From contig JBELJZ010000013.1 of NCBI GenBank assembly GCA_042089915.1, positions 1 through 64,000 on the forward strand: a stretch of 64,000 nt of DNA. The letters run 5' to 3'. This DNA comes from UBA8752 sp002172485 (lineage in GTDB: Bacteria; Bacteroidota; Bacteroidia; Flavobacteriales_D; Sanyastnellaceae). The notes under the pieces were generated by a model. The model was not told the DNA's origin. It saw only the letters and a program-made list of their open reading frames with translations, and searched no databases. Position numbers and translations under genes: made by a program. Shown one piece after another: positions 8,247 through 17,399 of this stretch (the stretch's first letter is position 1; every line of letters starts with the position of its first letter).

Positions 8247-9068
8247 ATGGCCCTTCGATCCTCCCGCACCATCAACGCCCCAGCCGCTGCTGACCACATC
8301 GGCCGCTGGATGACCGACTACATCGACCGATCTGGCCTCGACGGTTGGGTCGTGGGCGTGAGCGGTGGCATTGATTCGGCTGTGTCGTCGACTTTGGCTG
8401 CCCGAACCGGCCGGCCGACGACCTTGCTCCAAATGCCCATCCATCAGGCGGTGGACCAAGACCGTCGTGGGGCGGATCACATGGCGTGGCTGGCGGCGCA
8501 GAACGACAATGTGTCGACCCTTGTGGTGGACTTGACATCGTCGTTTGATGGCTTTGCTGATGCATTGCACGCCGCTTCTGGTGCGCCGTTCGGTGGGCTG
8601 TCGCTCGCCAATGCCCGCGCCCGGTTGCGGATGACCACGCTCTATGCTGTGGCGGCCGAGCGCCGCGCTCTGGTGGCGGGCACTGGCAACAAGGTCGAGG
8701 ACTTCGGGGTGGGCTTCTACACCAAGTACGGAGACGGTGGGGTCGACCTCAGTCCCATCGCCGACTTGCTCAAAAACGAGGTGTACGCCGTGGGGCGGGC
8801 CCTCGGTGTAGGGGACGCCATTTTGAACGCCGCACCCACCGATGGGCTGTGGGGCGACGACCGAACGGACGAGGACCAATTGGGGGCCACCTACGATGAG
8901 CTCGAGTGGGCCATGGAACAGGTGGCTGCTGGACGGACCGCCGAAGCGTTTGACGCTGGCTCCCGCGAGGCGGCGGTCCTGGAGATTTACCTCCGACACC
9001 ACCGAGCCAACCGGCACAAGATGGACCCCATCCCGGTCTGCGAGATTCCGGCTTCGCTGTTCAGCTGA
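8247..9068 (+). CDS. nadE: NAD(+) synthase (ammonia-dependent)
   Basis: N-type ATP-pyrophosphatase of 273 residues that amidates nicotinate adenine dinucleotide to NAD+. The PP-loop SGGIDSA is at 39-45, and GTGNKVED plus the GFYTKYGDGG segment are typical NadE substrate-site blocks. There is no N-terminal glutaminase domain, so the enzyme should use free ammonia. The start MALRSS at 8247 follows the previous stop by one base, suggesting cotranscription. It is convergent with the large Asp-box gene, with only 3 bases between stops. Confidence 0.94.
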   Translation: MALRSSRTINAPAAADHIGRWMTDYIDRSGLDGWVVGVSGGIDSAVSSTLAARTGRPTTLLQMPIHQAVDQDRRGADHMAWLAAQNDNVSTLVVDLTSSFDGFADALHAASGAPFGGLSLANARARLRMTTLYAVAAERRALVAGTGNKVEDFGVGFYTKYGDGGVDLSPIADLLKNEVYAVGRALGVGDAILNAAPTDGLWGDDRTDEDQLGATYDELEWAMEQVAAGRTAEAFDAGSREAAVLEIYLRHHRANRHKMDPIPVCEIPASLFS

Positions 9069-9071
9069 CGC

Positions 9072-12032
9072 TTACTCCTCCTCGAGGATGGCCCAGTCCT
9101 GTTGGGCGGTCGTGCCGTCGGCAAGCTTGAGGGTGACGGTGTAGGCGCCGGGGTCGAGAAACCCGTCTTCATCGATCTTTTCGGGCACAAATTCGAGGGT
9201 CTGCCATCCGCGGCGGGTCGATTCGAATTCGGCTTGCATGACGATGGTGCCTGTGCTGTCCTCGGCTTGGAGATAGCACGTACCACCCTCCGGAAGGAAG
9301 GCGGCTATGCTGACTTCTGGCTCCCAAGCGTCGCCCCAGCCGTAGCCGCGTTCGCCCCAGCCTTCTCGCCATTCCAGTTCCTCAGGCGCGGCGAAACGAA
9401 GGGCGGTCATGTCCGTGGATTCGTCGTTCAGACCGTCTACCAGCGGGGCGATGTCCAGCACCCAAATGCTGCGGCCGTGGGTGCCGATGACAAGGTCGTT
9501 TTCCCGTTCCTGAATCACGAGGTCGTGCACCGGAACGCGCGGCAGGTCGGGGTGGGCCAGCGACCAGCTCAGGCCGCCGTCCATGCTCGCGTACAGGCCG
9601 CCGTCGGTGCCGCAGAAGAGCAGGCCGTCGACATCGGCGGACTCCACGAGTGCGTTGATGGGCTCCATGGGGAGGCCGCCGCGGACGGAGCCGTCGTCGC
9701 CCCGTCGTGCCCACGTCGTGCCCGCGTCTTCAGAGACGTACAGGTAGGGCGAGAAGTGGTCGTGCCGATAGCCATTGAAGGCGGCGTAGAGCCGGTCCGC
9801 ATCGTGGTGGGACCAGAGCACTTCGGAGATCCACAGGGAGCGGTCCGGTGAGGCGTTGGGGGCGGGTGGCGTCCGGTCTTCCCAGGTGTACCCGCCGTCC
9901 ATGCTCGTGTGGAGCAGGCCATCGTCGGAGCCGACGGCGAGGCGGCCGAAACGCAGGGGACTTTCGTTGAGCGACGTGAGCGAACCGAACGGCACGTTGC
10001 CCTGACGGGATCCACGGGTCAGGTCGCTCGACATGGCTTCGAAGTCGTCGCCTTGGGCGAGCGAACGGTGGACGCGGTTGGACGCCATGTACAGCACGTC
10101 CTGGTGGTGGCGGCTCAGGTAGATGGGGCTTTGCCAATTCCAACGGAGCGGCGTTTCGCCGAGGGTGTGCTTGGGGTGCAGGTAGGCGCGGTCCCCAGTT
10201 TGTTTGTTGGAGCGGGCATACCAGCCGAATTGGGAGCCGGTGTAGACCGTCTCGTTGTCGCGGGTGTCGACTTGGATTTGCATGCCATCTCCACCGTTGA
10301 GCCGGTCGTAGGGGTAATCGCCGGTCTGGTGCCAACGCGGGCTGGCCTCGTAGCCGCTCGGACCGCGCCAAGTGCCGTTGTCCTGCAGTCCGCCATAGAT
10401 GCGGTAGGGGTCGGCATTGTCCACGGCCACGGCGTAGAACTGCCCGACGGCTGGGGAGTTGCAGCTGGTCCAGTGCTCGCCGCCGTCGAATGTCACGTTG
10501 ATGCCGCCATCATTGCCGTTGATGAGGTGCAATGGGTCGGCCGGGTCGAACCAGATGTGGTGGTGGTCGACGTGGACGTTGCCTTGGGCAATGGACGACC
10601 ACGTGGTGCCGCCGTCGGTGCTTTCCAGCAGCGGCACGCCCCCGATGACCACGTGGGTTTCGTCGGTGGGGTCGACCTCGATCAGGCCGAAATAGTAACA
10701 GTAGCTGTAGCAGACCTCGTCGAGGCCTTCCTCGTGGGTGCGGACCCAGGCAGCGTCCGCGGTGTCGATGCCGCGCGGGGCGGCTTCCCCGGCGCGCAGA
10801 GGTTGGGCGGCCCAGCGGTAGACCTCGGCCCCGATGACGGGCGGGTTGAACATCTCGGCGTTGGCGTCACCGAGGTAATCGGCCAGGGCCTCCGGGTCGA
10901 GGTCGCCGTTGGCCACCCGAGCGAAGAGGGAAGCGGCGTCGGCATCCTTCGGAAAACCGTTGTCTTCGAGGAAGGTGGTCAACGCAGTGGTGTCGAGGGC
11001 GGCAAACGACTTGGCGCTCATGCCCCGGAAGTCCTTGGTCTCCAGTTCGTCCTCGCCCCCTTCTTCGTCCTCGTCGTCGGGCTTGGCGTTCTGGTTGTCG
11101 ACCATCACGTAGAGTCGCGCCGCGCCCGGGTGGTAGGCGAGTCCGATGCGGCCGATGCCGTCCTCAGCGGGAAAGCCGTTGGCCTCGGAAGTCAACCGAA
11201 CCCAGGTGGCGCCGCCGTCGATGGATTCGAAGACGCCGCTTCCGGGTCCGCCTTCGGTGAAGTCCCACGCCCGGCGGGTACGGTCCCACAAGGCGACGTA
11301 GAGGTGGTCCTCATTGGCGGCATCGACAACGAAGTCGACCGCGCCTGCAGCGGGACGTCCGGCCTGCGTGCCGTCGAGCAGCAGGGTCCATTGGCCCTCG
11401 CTGGATTGCCGCTGGTCGTGGCCCGTGGCGGGCGTCCAACGGTAGAGACCACGCTCGCCCGGCGCGTCATTTTGGTAGAGGGCGCCGAGGGCAGCCACGT
11501 AGACGTCGCCGTCGGCGGTGAGGGCCATGCGCCCGATGTGGTGGCTGTCGGCCAGGCCCATGTGCTCCCAGCTGGCCCCCCAATCGGTGGAGCGGTAGAC
11601 GCCGAGGCCGGCGTAGCTGGAGCGGGAGGAATTGACCTCCCCGGTGCCAGCCCAGAGGGTGCGGGTGTCCCAGTCCACTGCGATGGCACCGAGAAAGATG
11701 ACGGTCTCGTGGTCAAACAGCGGCGTGAACGAGGTGCCGTGGTCGGTGGTGTGCCACAAACCGCCGGTCGCGTAGGCGACGACGAATTCTGATGGATCTG
11801 ATGGATTGACGGACAGGTCCACGACGCGGCCGCTCATGACGGTCGGGCCGACGCAGCGCAGGTCCAGTCCTGCGGTCCACGAGGCGGCGTCCAACGCGGC
11901 ATGGGCGTCGGCCACGGCGAGGCGGTCGGCGGCAGGGGTCGGGGCGATCACGTCGGCTTTGCGTCCGCGCTGGGCATCGGCGCCGGCCACCCACATGAGG
12001 GCGACGAGCAGGAGGGTCTGGCGATGGGTCAT
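9072..12032 (-). CDS. Large secreted Asp-box (BNR/sortilin-like) repeat protein
   Basis: Protein of 986 residues with an N-terminal signal peptide ending near Ala20 (ADAQRG). At least seven Asp-box motifs of the form S-x-D-x-G-x-T-W are seen, for example STDWGASW, STDGGTTW, SMDGGYTW, SEDAGTTW and SMDGGLSW. These indicate one or two beta-propellers as in sortilin/VPS10 and sialidase-like proteins. Database relatives are usually labelled glycosyl hydrolase, but no catalytic set is recognisable. A very acidic stretch (DDEDEEGGEDE) lies mid-protein. No T9SS C-terminal sorting domain is visible. The start overlaps the upstream gene by ATGA. Confidence 0.85.
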   Translation of the reverse strand: MTHRQTLLLVALMWVAGADAQRGRKADVIAPTPAADRLAVADAHAALDAASWTAGLDLRCVGPTVMSGRVVDLSVNPSDPSEFVVAYATGGLWHTTDHGTSFTPLFDHETVIFLGAIAVDWDTRTLWAGTGEVNSSRSSYAGLGVYRSTDWGASWEHMGLADSHHIGRMALTADGDVYVAALGALYQNDAPGERGLYRWTPATGHDQRQSSEGQWTLLLDGTQAGRPAAGAVDFVVDAANEDHLYVALWDRTRRAWDFTEGGPGSGVFESIDGGATWVRLTSEANGFPAEDGIGRIGLAYHPGAARLYVMVDNQNAKPDDEDEEGGEDELETKDFRGMSAKSFAALDTTALTTFLEDNGFPKDADAASLFARVANGDLDPEALADYLGDANAEMFNPPVIGAEVYRWAAQPLRAGEAAPRGIDTADAAWVRTHEEGLDEVCYSYCYYFGLIEVDPTDETHVVIGGVPLLESTDGGTTWSSIAQGNVHVDHHHIWFDPADPLHLINGNDGGINVTFDGGEHWTSCNSPAVGQFYAVAVDNADPYRIYGGLQDNGTWRGPSGYEASPRWHQTGDYPYDRLNGGDGMQIQVDTRDNETVYTGSQFGWYARSNKQTGDRAYLHPKHTLGETPLRWNWQSPIYLSRHHQDVLYMASNRVHRSLAQGDDFEAMSSDLTRGSRQGNVPFGSLTSLNESPLRFGRLAVGSDDGLLHTSMDGGYTWEDRTPPAPNASPDRSLWISEVLWSHHDADRLYAAFNGYRHDHFSPYLYVSEDAGTTWARRGDDGSVRGGLPMEPINALVESADVDGLLFCGTDGGLYASMDGGLSWSLAHPDLPRVPVHDLVIQERENDLVIGTHGRSIWVLDIAPLVDGLNDESTDMTALRFAAPEELEWREGWGERGYGWGDAWEPEVSIAAFLPEGGTCYLQAEDSTGTIVMQAEFESTRRGWQTLEFVPEKIDEDGFLDPGAYTVTLKLADGTTAQQDWAILEEE

Positions 12033-12370
12033 TGCAGCTTGGGGTTGTTGCGGTGCCGGTCAGCGTCGCGTTGGGTCTTCTTGTCGAGGTTGCGGCGGAA
12101 GGCCTCGCTGAGGTCAACGCCGGTCTGGTTGGCCAAGGCGGCGAGTACCCACAGGACGTCGGCCATCTCGTCGCCGAGGTCGCGCCCGGCATCGGACGGC
12201 TTCTCGCTCTGGTCGCCGTAGCGGCGGGCCATGATGCGGGCCAGTTCGCCGACCTCCTCGGTCAGGATGGCCATGTTGGTCAGTTCGCTGAAATAGCGGA
12301 CGCCGATGGTGCTGATCCATTCATCGACTTGGGCCTGCAGATCGGCCAGGGTGGGGGAGTCGGGCGTCAT
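12029..12370 (-). CDS. MazG-like nucleotide pyrophosphohydrolase
   Basis: All-alpha NTP pyrophosphatase of 113 residues, a single MazG-type domain. The metal-binding signatures EEVGE (38-42) and DEMAD (67-71) are both present. Such small MazG proteins hydrolyse non-canonical or excess NTPs/dNTPs to monophosphates. The start overlaps dtd and the stop overlaps the Asp-box gene, both by ATGA. The pairing with dtd suggests a housekeeping quality-control operon. Substrate is not predictable. Confidence 0.9.
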   Translation of the reverse strand: MTPDSPTLADLQAQVDEWISTIGVRYFSELTNMAILTEEVGELARIMARRYGDQSEKPSDAGRDLGDEMADVLWVLAALANQTGVDLSEAFRRNLDKKTQRDADRHRNNPKLQ

Positions 12371-12819
12371 TCTTTGTTGCGGGTGTCCATGGTGATGGTG
12401 ACGGGGCCGTCGTTGATGAGGTCGACCTCCATCATGGCGCCGAACCGGCCGGTGGCGACCGGACGCTTGAGGTGGTCTTCCAATTGGCGGACAAAGCGCT
12501 CGTAGAGCGGGATGGCCGTGTCGGGCCGGGCGGCATGGATGAAGCTCGGCCGTGCGCCCTTTTTGGTCTTGGCGTGCAGGGTGAATTGGCTCACCACCAG
12601 CGCCTCGCCGGAGATGTCGGTCAGGGACCGGTTCATCTTGCCCTCGTCATCGGAGAAGATGCGCATCTCGGCCACCTTCCGGGCGAGCCAATCGGCATCC
12701 GCTTCCGCATCCTCGGCATGCACGCCGAGCAGGACCATCACGCCGGCCCCACAGGACCCGATGACCTCACCTCCTACGCGCACTTCGGCGCGGCTCACGC
12801 GTTGAACGACCACCCGCAT
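12367..12819 (-). CDS. dtd: D-aminoacyl-tRNA deacylase
   Basis: Protein of 150 residues that hydrolyses D-aminoacyl-tRNA (and Gly-tRNA-Ala) to protect translation. The two hallmark motifs are present: SQFTL at 77-81 and the Gly-cisPro loop NDGPVT at 136-141, where families usually show N-x-GPVT. Length is normal. It lies 9 bases after the HEALH membrane-protein gene, whose TAA stop forms part of a TAATTTG sequence just before the dtd ATG. It overlaps the MazG-type gene by ATGA. Confidence 0.96.
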   Translation of the reverse strand: MRVVVQRVSRAEVRVGGEVIGSCGAGVMVLLGVHAEDAEADADWLARKVAEMRIFSDDEGKMNRSLTDISGEALVVSQFTLHAKTKKGARPSFIHAARPDTAIPLYERFVRQLEDHLKRPVATGRFGAMMEVDLINDGPVTITMDTRNKE

Positions 12820-12828
12820 GCCGGCAAA

Positions 12829-13530
12829 TTAACCGAGGAGGGATTGTGACCACGAGCGGATGGTCTGGAAAACCAGTTTTGCGTCCTCCCATCCTTCGAA
12901 GGCCCAACCTTTCATGAAATGCAACGGGGCATCCAGCCCCGAACCCAAGATGAAAGCCAGGGCGACGCCATATCCGAGCAGAAACGCGGTGGGCAGAAAG
13001 GCGATTGAAAAGGCATGCCCAGCCATTCGGAAATCGGTTTGATTCGGATGAAGTTGTCGCAAATGTCCCGCCAAGCTGACGCCGAGAAGCATTCCGAAAC
13101 AGGCAGACTCCCATGTTTTTGGCAGTTGCAGCATGCGCATCAGCGCGATTTCGGCGAGCAACAGCATGGGAATGAAATAGGGCGCGAGGTAGAGCAGCCA
13201 GTGGCCAGGTGGTTGAAACAGAACATGCCCACTTCCGTCTTCACGGACCTTCAATTCACGCACAGGAATGAGGGTGAGCATGGCCACAATGGCATGCAAG
13301 GCTTCGTGTTCAATCGTGGTGATGAACCGCCCCCAACGTGCATGTCGCCACCATGTGAACCACAAGAGCAATGTGGCAGTGAGCGAAACCCAAAGGGGCC
13401 ACCATGCGGACCATGTCAGGGAATCGCCCAGCGAGATGAGCGCCATGGCTGCTGCAGGGAGGCCAATCCATGCGGCGAGGCCAATAGGCCAGCGGAGCCA
13501 ATCAATCGCGATTCGAATGCCGTTTCTCAC
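12829..13530 (-). CDS. Multi-pass membrane protein with HEALH (M50-like metalloprotease candidate)
   Basis: Integral membrane protein of 233 residues with about six hydrophobic segments. One early segment is followed by EHEALHA, an HExxH zinc motif (His75 and His79 in this numbering), and a later helix is followed by HPNQTDF. That layout recalls M50B-like membrane proteases, but the assignment is tentative. The start is taken as GTG 13530, which overlaps the DUF389 stop as GTGA; an ATG at 13584 would add 18 basic residues and a 58-base overlap. No named family is recognised with certainty. Confidence 0.62.
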   Translation of the reverse strand: MRNGIRIAIDWLRWPIGLAAWIGLPAAAMALISLGDSLTWSAWWPLWVSLTATLLLWFTWWRHARWGRFITTIEHEALHAIVAMLTLIPVRELKVREDGSGHVLFQPPGHWLLYLAPYFIPMLLLAEIALMRMLQLPKTWESACFGMLLGVSLAGHLRQLHPNQTDFRMAGHAFSIAFLPTAFLLGYGVALAFILGSGLDAPLHFMKGWAFEGWEDAKLVFQTIRSWSQSLLG

Positions 13531-15005
13531 GGCGCCGAAACTGGAGTTTCTACCCGCACTTGGACGTCTTGAGCGGATGGCCACCGGACCTTGAGCCAGC
13601 GGGTCAAGGAGGCCTCCAAATCGGTTTTCGCCACTGGATTGAGTGTGTCCGACCAGGTGACCACAAGTTGGTCTTGGCTGGTTGACGCATCACTGTCCTC
13701 CCTGGAATGAACCGCGATGCGTCCCCAACGGACGGAGGAGGCAAAGGGTTGTGTGGCCAGCAATTCTTCGCCGAGGCTTTCGGGCAAACGCGCATCCTGA
13801 AGTCGACGGAACTCGCCTTCCACCAAGGTCAGTTCTGCCCGGAGTTGCGCCAATTCCTTGTCCTTGGCAGACAAGTCCGCGTAACTGTTCATCATGAGCT
13901 GCACTTGGTCCTGGAGGTCTTCGATGTCCGCCTCATCGATGCTCGTTCGGAACACGGAGAGGACGATGTCGGGGTGCGCAAAGGCCAACTGCTTTTGCCA
14001 TTCTGCCTCCTGTTCGTCGGAGATCGGTTTTCCGAGAATCTCCACCCGCAACTCCGGGGGGGCGATGGACCGGTCGATTTCCGCGGTGACCGACGTTCCT
14101 GCGAGCGTCATGTTGTTGTCCACGAAGTCTCGGAGTGCAGCGTCTTCTCTGCTGTCGACCACGATGCCGAAGAAAATGAAGGCGGAAGGTCCGAGCAGGG
14201 CAAGGAAGAGGAGGGCAGACAAACGCTTGTACCGCCGCTCCACAGCAGGCTCCACGTAGTGCAGAATGGGGAATCGCAGGTAGCGGACGACCACCCAGGT
14301 GGAGAGTGCGATGAGCGCGGTGTTGATGAGGAACAGGTAGAATCCGCCGAGCAGGAAATTCCATTCCCCATTGGCCAAGCCATAGCCAGCCGTGCACAGC
14401 GGTGGCATCAGGGCGGTGGCAATGGCGACACCGGGAATGACATTGGATTTCTCCTTGCGGGATCCCGCTAGGATGCCGGCCAATCCGCCGAAGAGGGCGA
14501 CGACCACGTCGAGTAGGGTTGGTTGGGTTCTCGACAGCAACTCGCTGGATGCCTCGTTGAGGGGCGAGGTAAAGAAGTAGAGGGCGCTGGTGAGGATGGC
14601 GAAGCCGACCGCAATGGTCAGGTTGCTGAGGGCGTTTTTGAATGTGGTGGCATCATTGGTTCCCAAGCCCAAGCCGATCCCCATGATGGGCCCCATCAAT
14701 GGGCTGATGAGCATGGCGCCGATGACCACTGCCGTGGAATCTACGTTGAGGCCGATGGAACAGATGATGATGCTGAAGACGAGAATCCACAGGTTGAACC
14801 CGCGGAATTCAATGTCTTTCTTGATGCCGGCGATCGTCTGTTCCGGATCGGCGAGGTCGATGATGCGGAACCGTGAGATGGCGAGGGGACGCAGAAGGTC
14901 AGAGATGCCCCGAAGCACACTTTGTGCTGTCCCCGAGGGGGTGGGGTTCTCGCTTGGGCCCTGATCAGCGCCGTCCATCGGCTGTTGTGGATCCTCGTTG
15001 GACAT
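13527..15005 (-). CDS. DUF389-family membrane protein
   Basis: Protein of 492 residues. A cytoplasmic N-terminus and five to six membrane segments (about 75-310) carry the DUF389 signature GAMLISPLMGPI and IATALMPPLCTAGYG. A soluble C-terminal domain with coiled-coil character follows (about 390-450). DUF389 proteins are widespread and of unknown function. MSNEDPQQP at 15005 is chosen as start; upstream in-frame codons overlap the divergent purL promoter region. The stop overlaps the start of the HEALH membrane-protein gene. Confidence 0.88.
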   Translation of the reverse strand: MSNEDPQQPMDGADQGPSENPTPSGTAQSVLRGISDLLRPLAISRFRIIDLADPEQTIAGIKKDIEFRGFNLWILVFSIIICSIGLNVDSTAVVIGAMLISPLMGPIMGIGLGLGTNDATTFKNALSNLTIAVGFAILTSALYFFTSPLNEASSELLSRTQPTLLDVVVALFGGLAGILAGSRKEKSNVIPGVAIATALMPPLCTAGYGLANGEWNFLLGGFYLFLINTALIALSTWVVVRYLRFPILHYVEPAVERRYKRLSALLFLALLGPSAFIFFGIVVDSREDAALRDFVDNNMTLAGTSVTAEIDRSIAPPELRVEILGKPISDEQEAEWQKQLAFAHPDIVLSVFRTSIDEADIEDLQDQVQLMMNSYADLSAKDKELAQLRAELTLVEGEFRRLQDARLPESLGEELLATQPFASSVRWGRIAVHSREDSDASTSQDQLVVTWSDTLNPVAKTDLEASLTRWLKVRWPSAQDVQVRVETPVSAP

Positions 15006-15087
15006 GTGAATGGTCTGCGAAATGGCGTGCACAAACGGTGCTGGCCTTTGGTGTGAACTTAGGCGATGGGGGCGCACCGCTTCCTAC

Positions 15088-15098
15088 CTTCGCGGGAC
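15088..15098 (+). promoter_or_regulatory. Possible -7 promoter box for purL
   Basis: The sequence TACCTTCGC lies about 28 bases before the purL ATG and deviates by one base from the Bacteroidota -7 consensus TAnnTTTG. An almost identical TACCTTCGC stands before the small gene at 59363. No clear TTG -33 element was found at the right distance, so this is a weak assignment. Confidence 0.4.
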
Positions 15099-15125
15099 GA
15101 TTTCGCACCCCCGACCGTTCGCAAC

Positions 15126-17369
15126 ATGGCCCAACGCGCATCCACTGCCCCCGCCACCCTCGAGCAAGCCCAGGAGATGGGCCTGCGCCCCGAGGAATTC
15201 GACCTGATCCAGGAGATCCTCGGACGGACCCCCAACTTCACCGAGATGTGCATCTACTCGGTGATGTGGTCCGAGCACTGCAGCTACAAGAACTCCATCC
15301 AGTGGCTGAAGACCTTGCCCAAGGACGGCCCGCACCTGTTGGTCAAGGCGGGTGAGGAGAATGCCGGCATTGTGGACATCGGCGACGGCGTCGGGTGCGC
15401 CTTCAAGATCGAGAGCCACAACCACCCCAGCGCGCTCGAGCCCTATCAGGGAGCGGCCACCGGTGTGGGCGGCATCAACCGCGACATCTTCACCATGGGC
15501 GCCCGCCCCATTGCCCAGCTCAACTCCCTCCGCTTTGGGGACCTCGAGAACCCCAAGACCAAGTGGCTGCTCGACGGTGTGGTCCGCGGCATCGGCGACT
15601 ACGGCAACAGCTTCGGCGTGCCGATCGTGGGTGGCGAGGTCTACTTCGACCCGGTGTACCAGGTCAACCCTCTCGTCAACGCGATGAGCGTGGGTCTGGT
15701 CGACAGCAGCCGCATCATCAGCGCCAAGGCCGGCGGCCCGGGCAACCCGGTCTACATCGTCGGATCCGCCACCGGCAAGGACGGCATCCAGGGCGCCTCG
15801 TTTGCGTCCAAGGACATCACTGAGGACAGCGCTTCCGATTTGCCGGCAGTGCAGGTGGGCGATCCGTTCCAGGAGAAGCTGCTCCTCGAGGCCACCCTCG
15901 AGCTGGCCGGCGGCGACGCCGTGGTCGGCATGCAGGACATGGGCGCGGCGGGCATCACCTGCTCTACCTCTGAGATGAGCGGGGGCGGCGGTGTTGGCAT
16001 GGACATCCGCCTCGATCGGGTGCCCACGCGCCAGGCCGACATGGAGCCGTTCGAGATCCTGCTCAGCGAGAGTCAGGAGCGCATGCTCGTGGTGGTGGAG
16101 AAGGGCCGCGAGGCCGAGATCGAGGCCATCTTCGACAAGTGGGACCTGCACGCCGTGGAGATCGGCGTCGTGACCGAGGGCAACACCCTCCGCTATTTCG
16201 ACGGCGAGGAGCTCATCGGCGAGGTGCCGGCCGACAGCCTCATCCTCGGTGGCGGCGCCCCCGTTTACGAGCGCGAGTACAGCGAGCCCGGCTACCTCAA
16301 GGACATCGCGGCCTTTGACATCGACAGCATCCCGGAGCCGACTGATTACGTGGCCACCGCCAAGGCGTTGGTCTCCCGCCCCAACCTCGCCTCCAAGCGC
16401 TGGGTTTACGAGCAGTACGACAGCATGGTCGGCACCGTGAACCGGTCCACGAACCGTCCCGGCGACGCCGCCGTGGTGCGGGTCAAGGGCTCCAAGAAGG
16501 GCCTTGCCCTCAGCGTGGATTGCAACGGCCGCTACGTCGAAGCAGACCCGCGCAAGGGCTGCGCCATCGCCGTGGCGGAAGCCGCCCGGAACATCGCCTG
16601 CGTGGGCGGCACCCCGAGCGCCATCACCAACTGCCTCAACTTTGGCAACCCCTACAACCCCGAGGTCTACTGGCAGTTCGTCGGGGCCATCCAAGGCATG
16701 GGGGACGCCTGCCGCGCCTTCGAAAGTCCGGTGACCGGCGGCAACGTCAGCTTCTACAACCAGACCGTGGACGCCGACGGCACCGCCAAGCCGGTCTACC
16801 CGACGCCGACCATCGGCATGTTGGGCCTCATGGAGGACGCCGACCGCCAGATGACCCTCGACTTCAAGGACAAAGGCGAGCTCATCTTCATGTTGGGCGA
16901 GTCCCGCAACGACATCGGGTGTTCCGAGTATTTGTCTGCCATGCACGGGGTTCGGTACAGCCCGGCGCCGCATTTCGACCTTGACTTCGAGGTCAAGTTG
17001 CACGCCGCCGTGCGCCGCTTGATCGACCGCAAGCTCATCGCCTGTGCGCACGATGTGAGCGACGGCGGCCTCTTCACGGCCCTCGTCGAAATGGGCTCTC
17101 CGCGCAGCCTCGGCTTCGACGTGGAGAGCGACAGCGAGGTGCGCCTCGACGCCTTCCTCTTCGGCGAAGCACAAGGCCGCATCGTCATCACCACCACCGA
17201 GGCCGACCAGGAGGACTTCCTCGATGCGATGTCCGAAGCGGGCATTCCGGTCACGCTCCTTGGCCACACGACCAAGGGCAAGTGCGTGGTGGACGGACAG
17301 TACTACGGCTTCATCACCGAATACGAGACGGCCATGGAGACGGCCATCCCGGAGGCCATGGCCCAATAA
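15126..17369 (+). CDS. purL: Phosphoribosylformylglycinamidine synthase subunit PurL
   Basis: ATP-dependent synthase of 747 residues converting FGAR to FGAM in purine synthesis. The length and the N-terminal MWSEHCSYKNS block are those of the short PurL that works with separate PurS and PurQ, not the 1300-residue single-chain form. The ATP/metal-site pattern FKIESHNHPSA and the glycine-rich AIM-type blocks are present. The start MAQRAST at 15126 fits family length. purS and purQ are not in the window. It is divergent from the DUF389 gene and 30 bases before the PASTA gene. Confidence 0.97.
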   Translation: MAQRASTAPATLEQAQEMGLRPEEFDLIQEILGRTPNFTEMCIYSVMWSEHCSYKNSIQWLKTLPKDGPHLLVKAGEENAGIVDIGDGVGCAFKIESHNHPSALEPYQGAATGVGGINRDIFTMGARPIAQLNSLRFGDLENPKTKWLLDGVVRGIGDYGNSFGVPIVGGEVYFDPVYQVNPLVNAMSVGLVDSSRIISAKAGGPGNPVYIVGSATGKDGIQGASFASKDITEDSASDLPAVQVGDPFQEKLLLEATLELAGGDAVVGMQDMGAAGITCSTSEMSGGGGVGMDIRLDRVPTRQADMEPFEILLSESQERMLVVVEKGREAEIEAIFDKWDLHAVEIGVVTEGNTLRYFDGEELIGEVPADSLILGGGAPVYEREYSEPGYLKDIAAFDIDSIPEPTDYVATAKALVSRPNLASKRWVYEQYDSMVGTVNRSTNRPGDAAVVRVKGSKKGLALSVDCNGRYVEADPRKGCAIAVAEAARNIACVGGTPSAITNCLNFGNPYNPEVYWQFVGAIQGMGDACRAFESPVTGGNVSFYNQTVDADGTAKPVYPTPTIGMLGLMEDADRQMTLDFKDKGELIFMLGESRNDIGCSEYLSAMHGVRYSPAPHFDLDFEVKLHAAVRRLIDRKLIACAHDVSDGGLFTALVEMGSPRSLGFDVESDSEVRLDAFLFGEAQGRIVITTTEADQEDFLDAMSEAGIPVTLLGHTTKGKCVVDGQYYGFITEYETAMETAIPEAMAQ

Positions 17370-17399
17370 GCCGGACCGTTTTTCGTTCCCTGACTGCGC

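Noticed and set aside
9909..11792. A 627-codon plus-strand frame opposite the Asp-box gene
   Set aside because: Shadow of the real gene; Val/Gly/Ala-rich with no motif, signal or start context.
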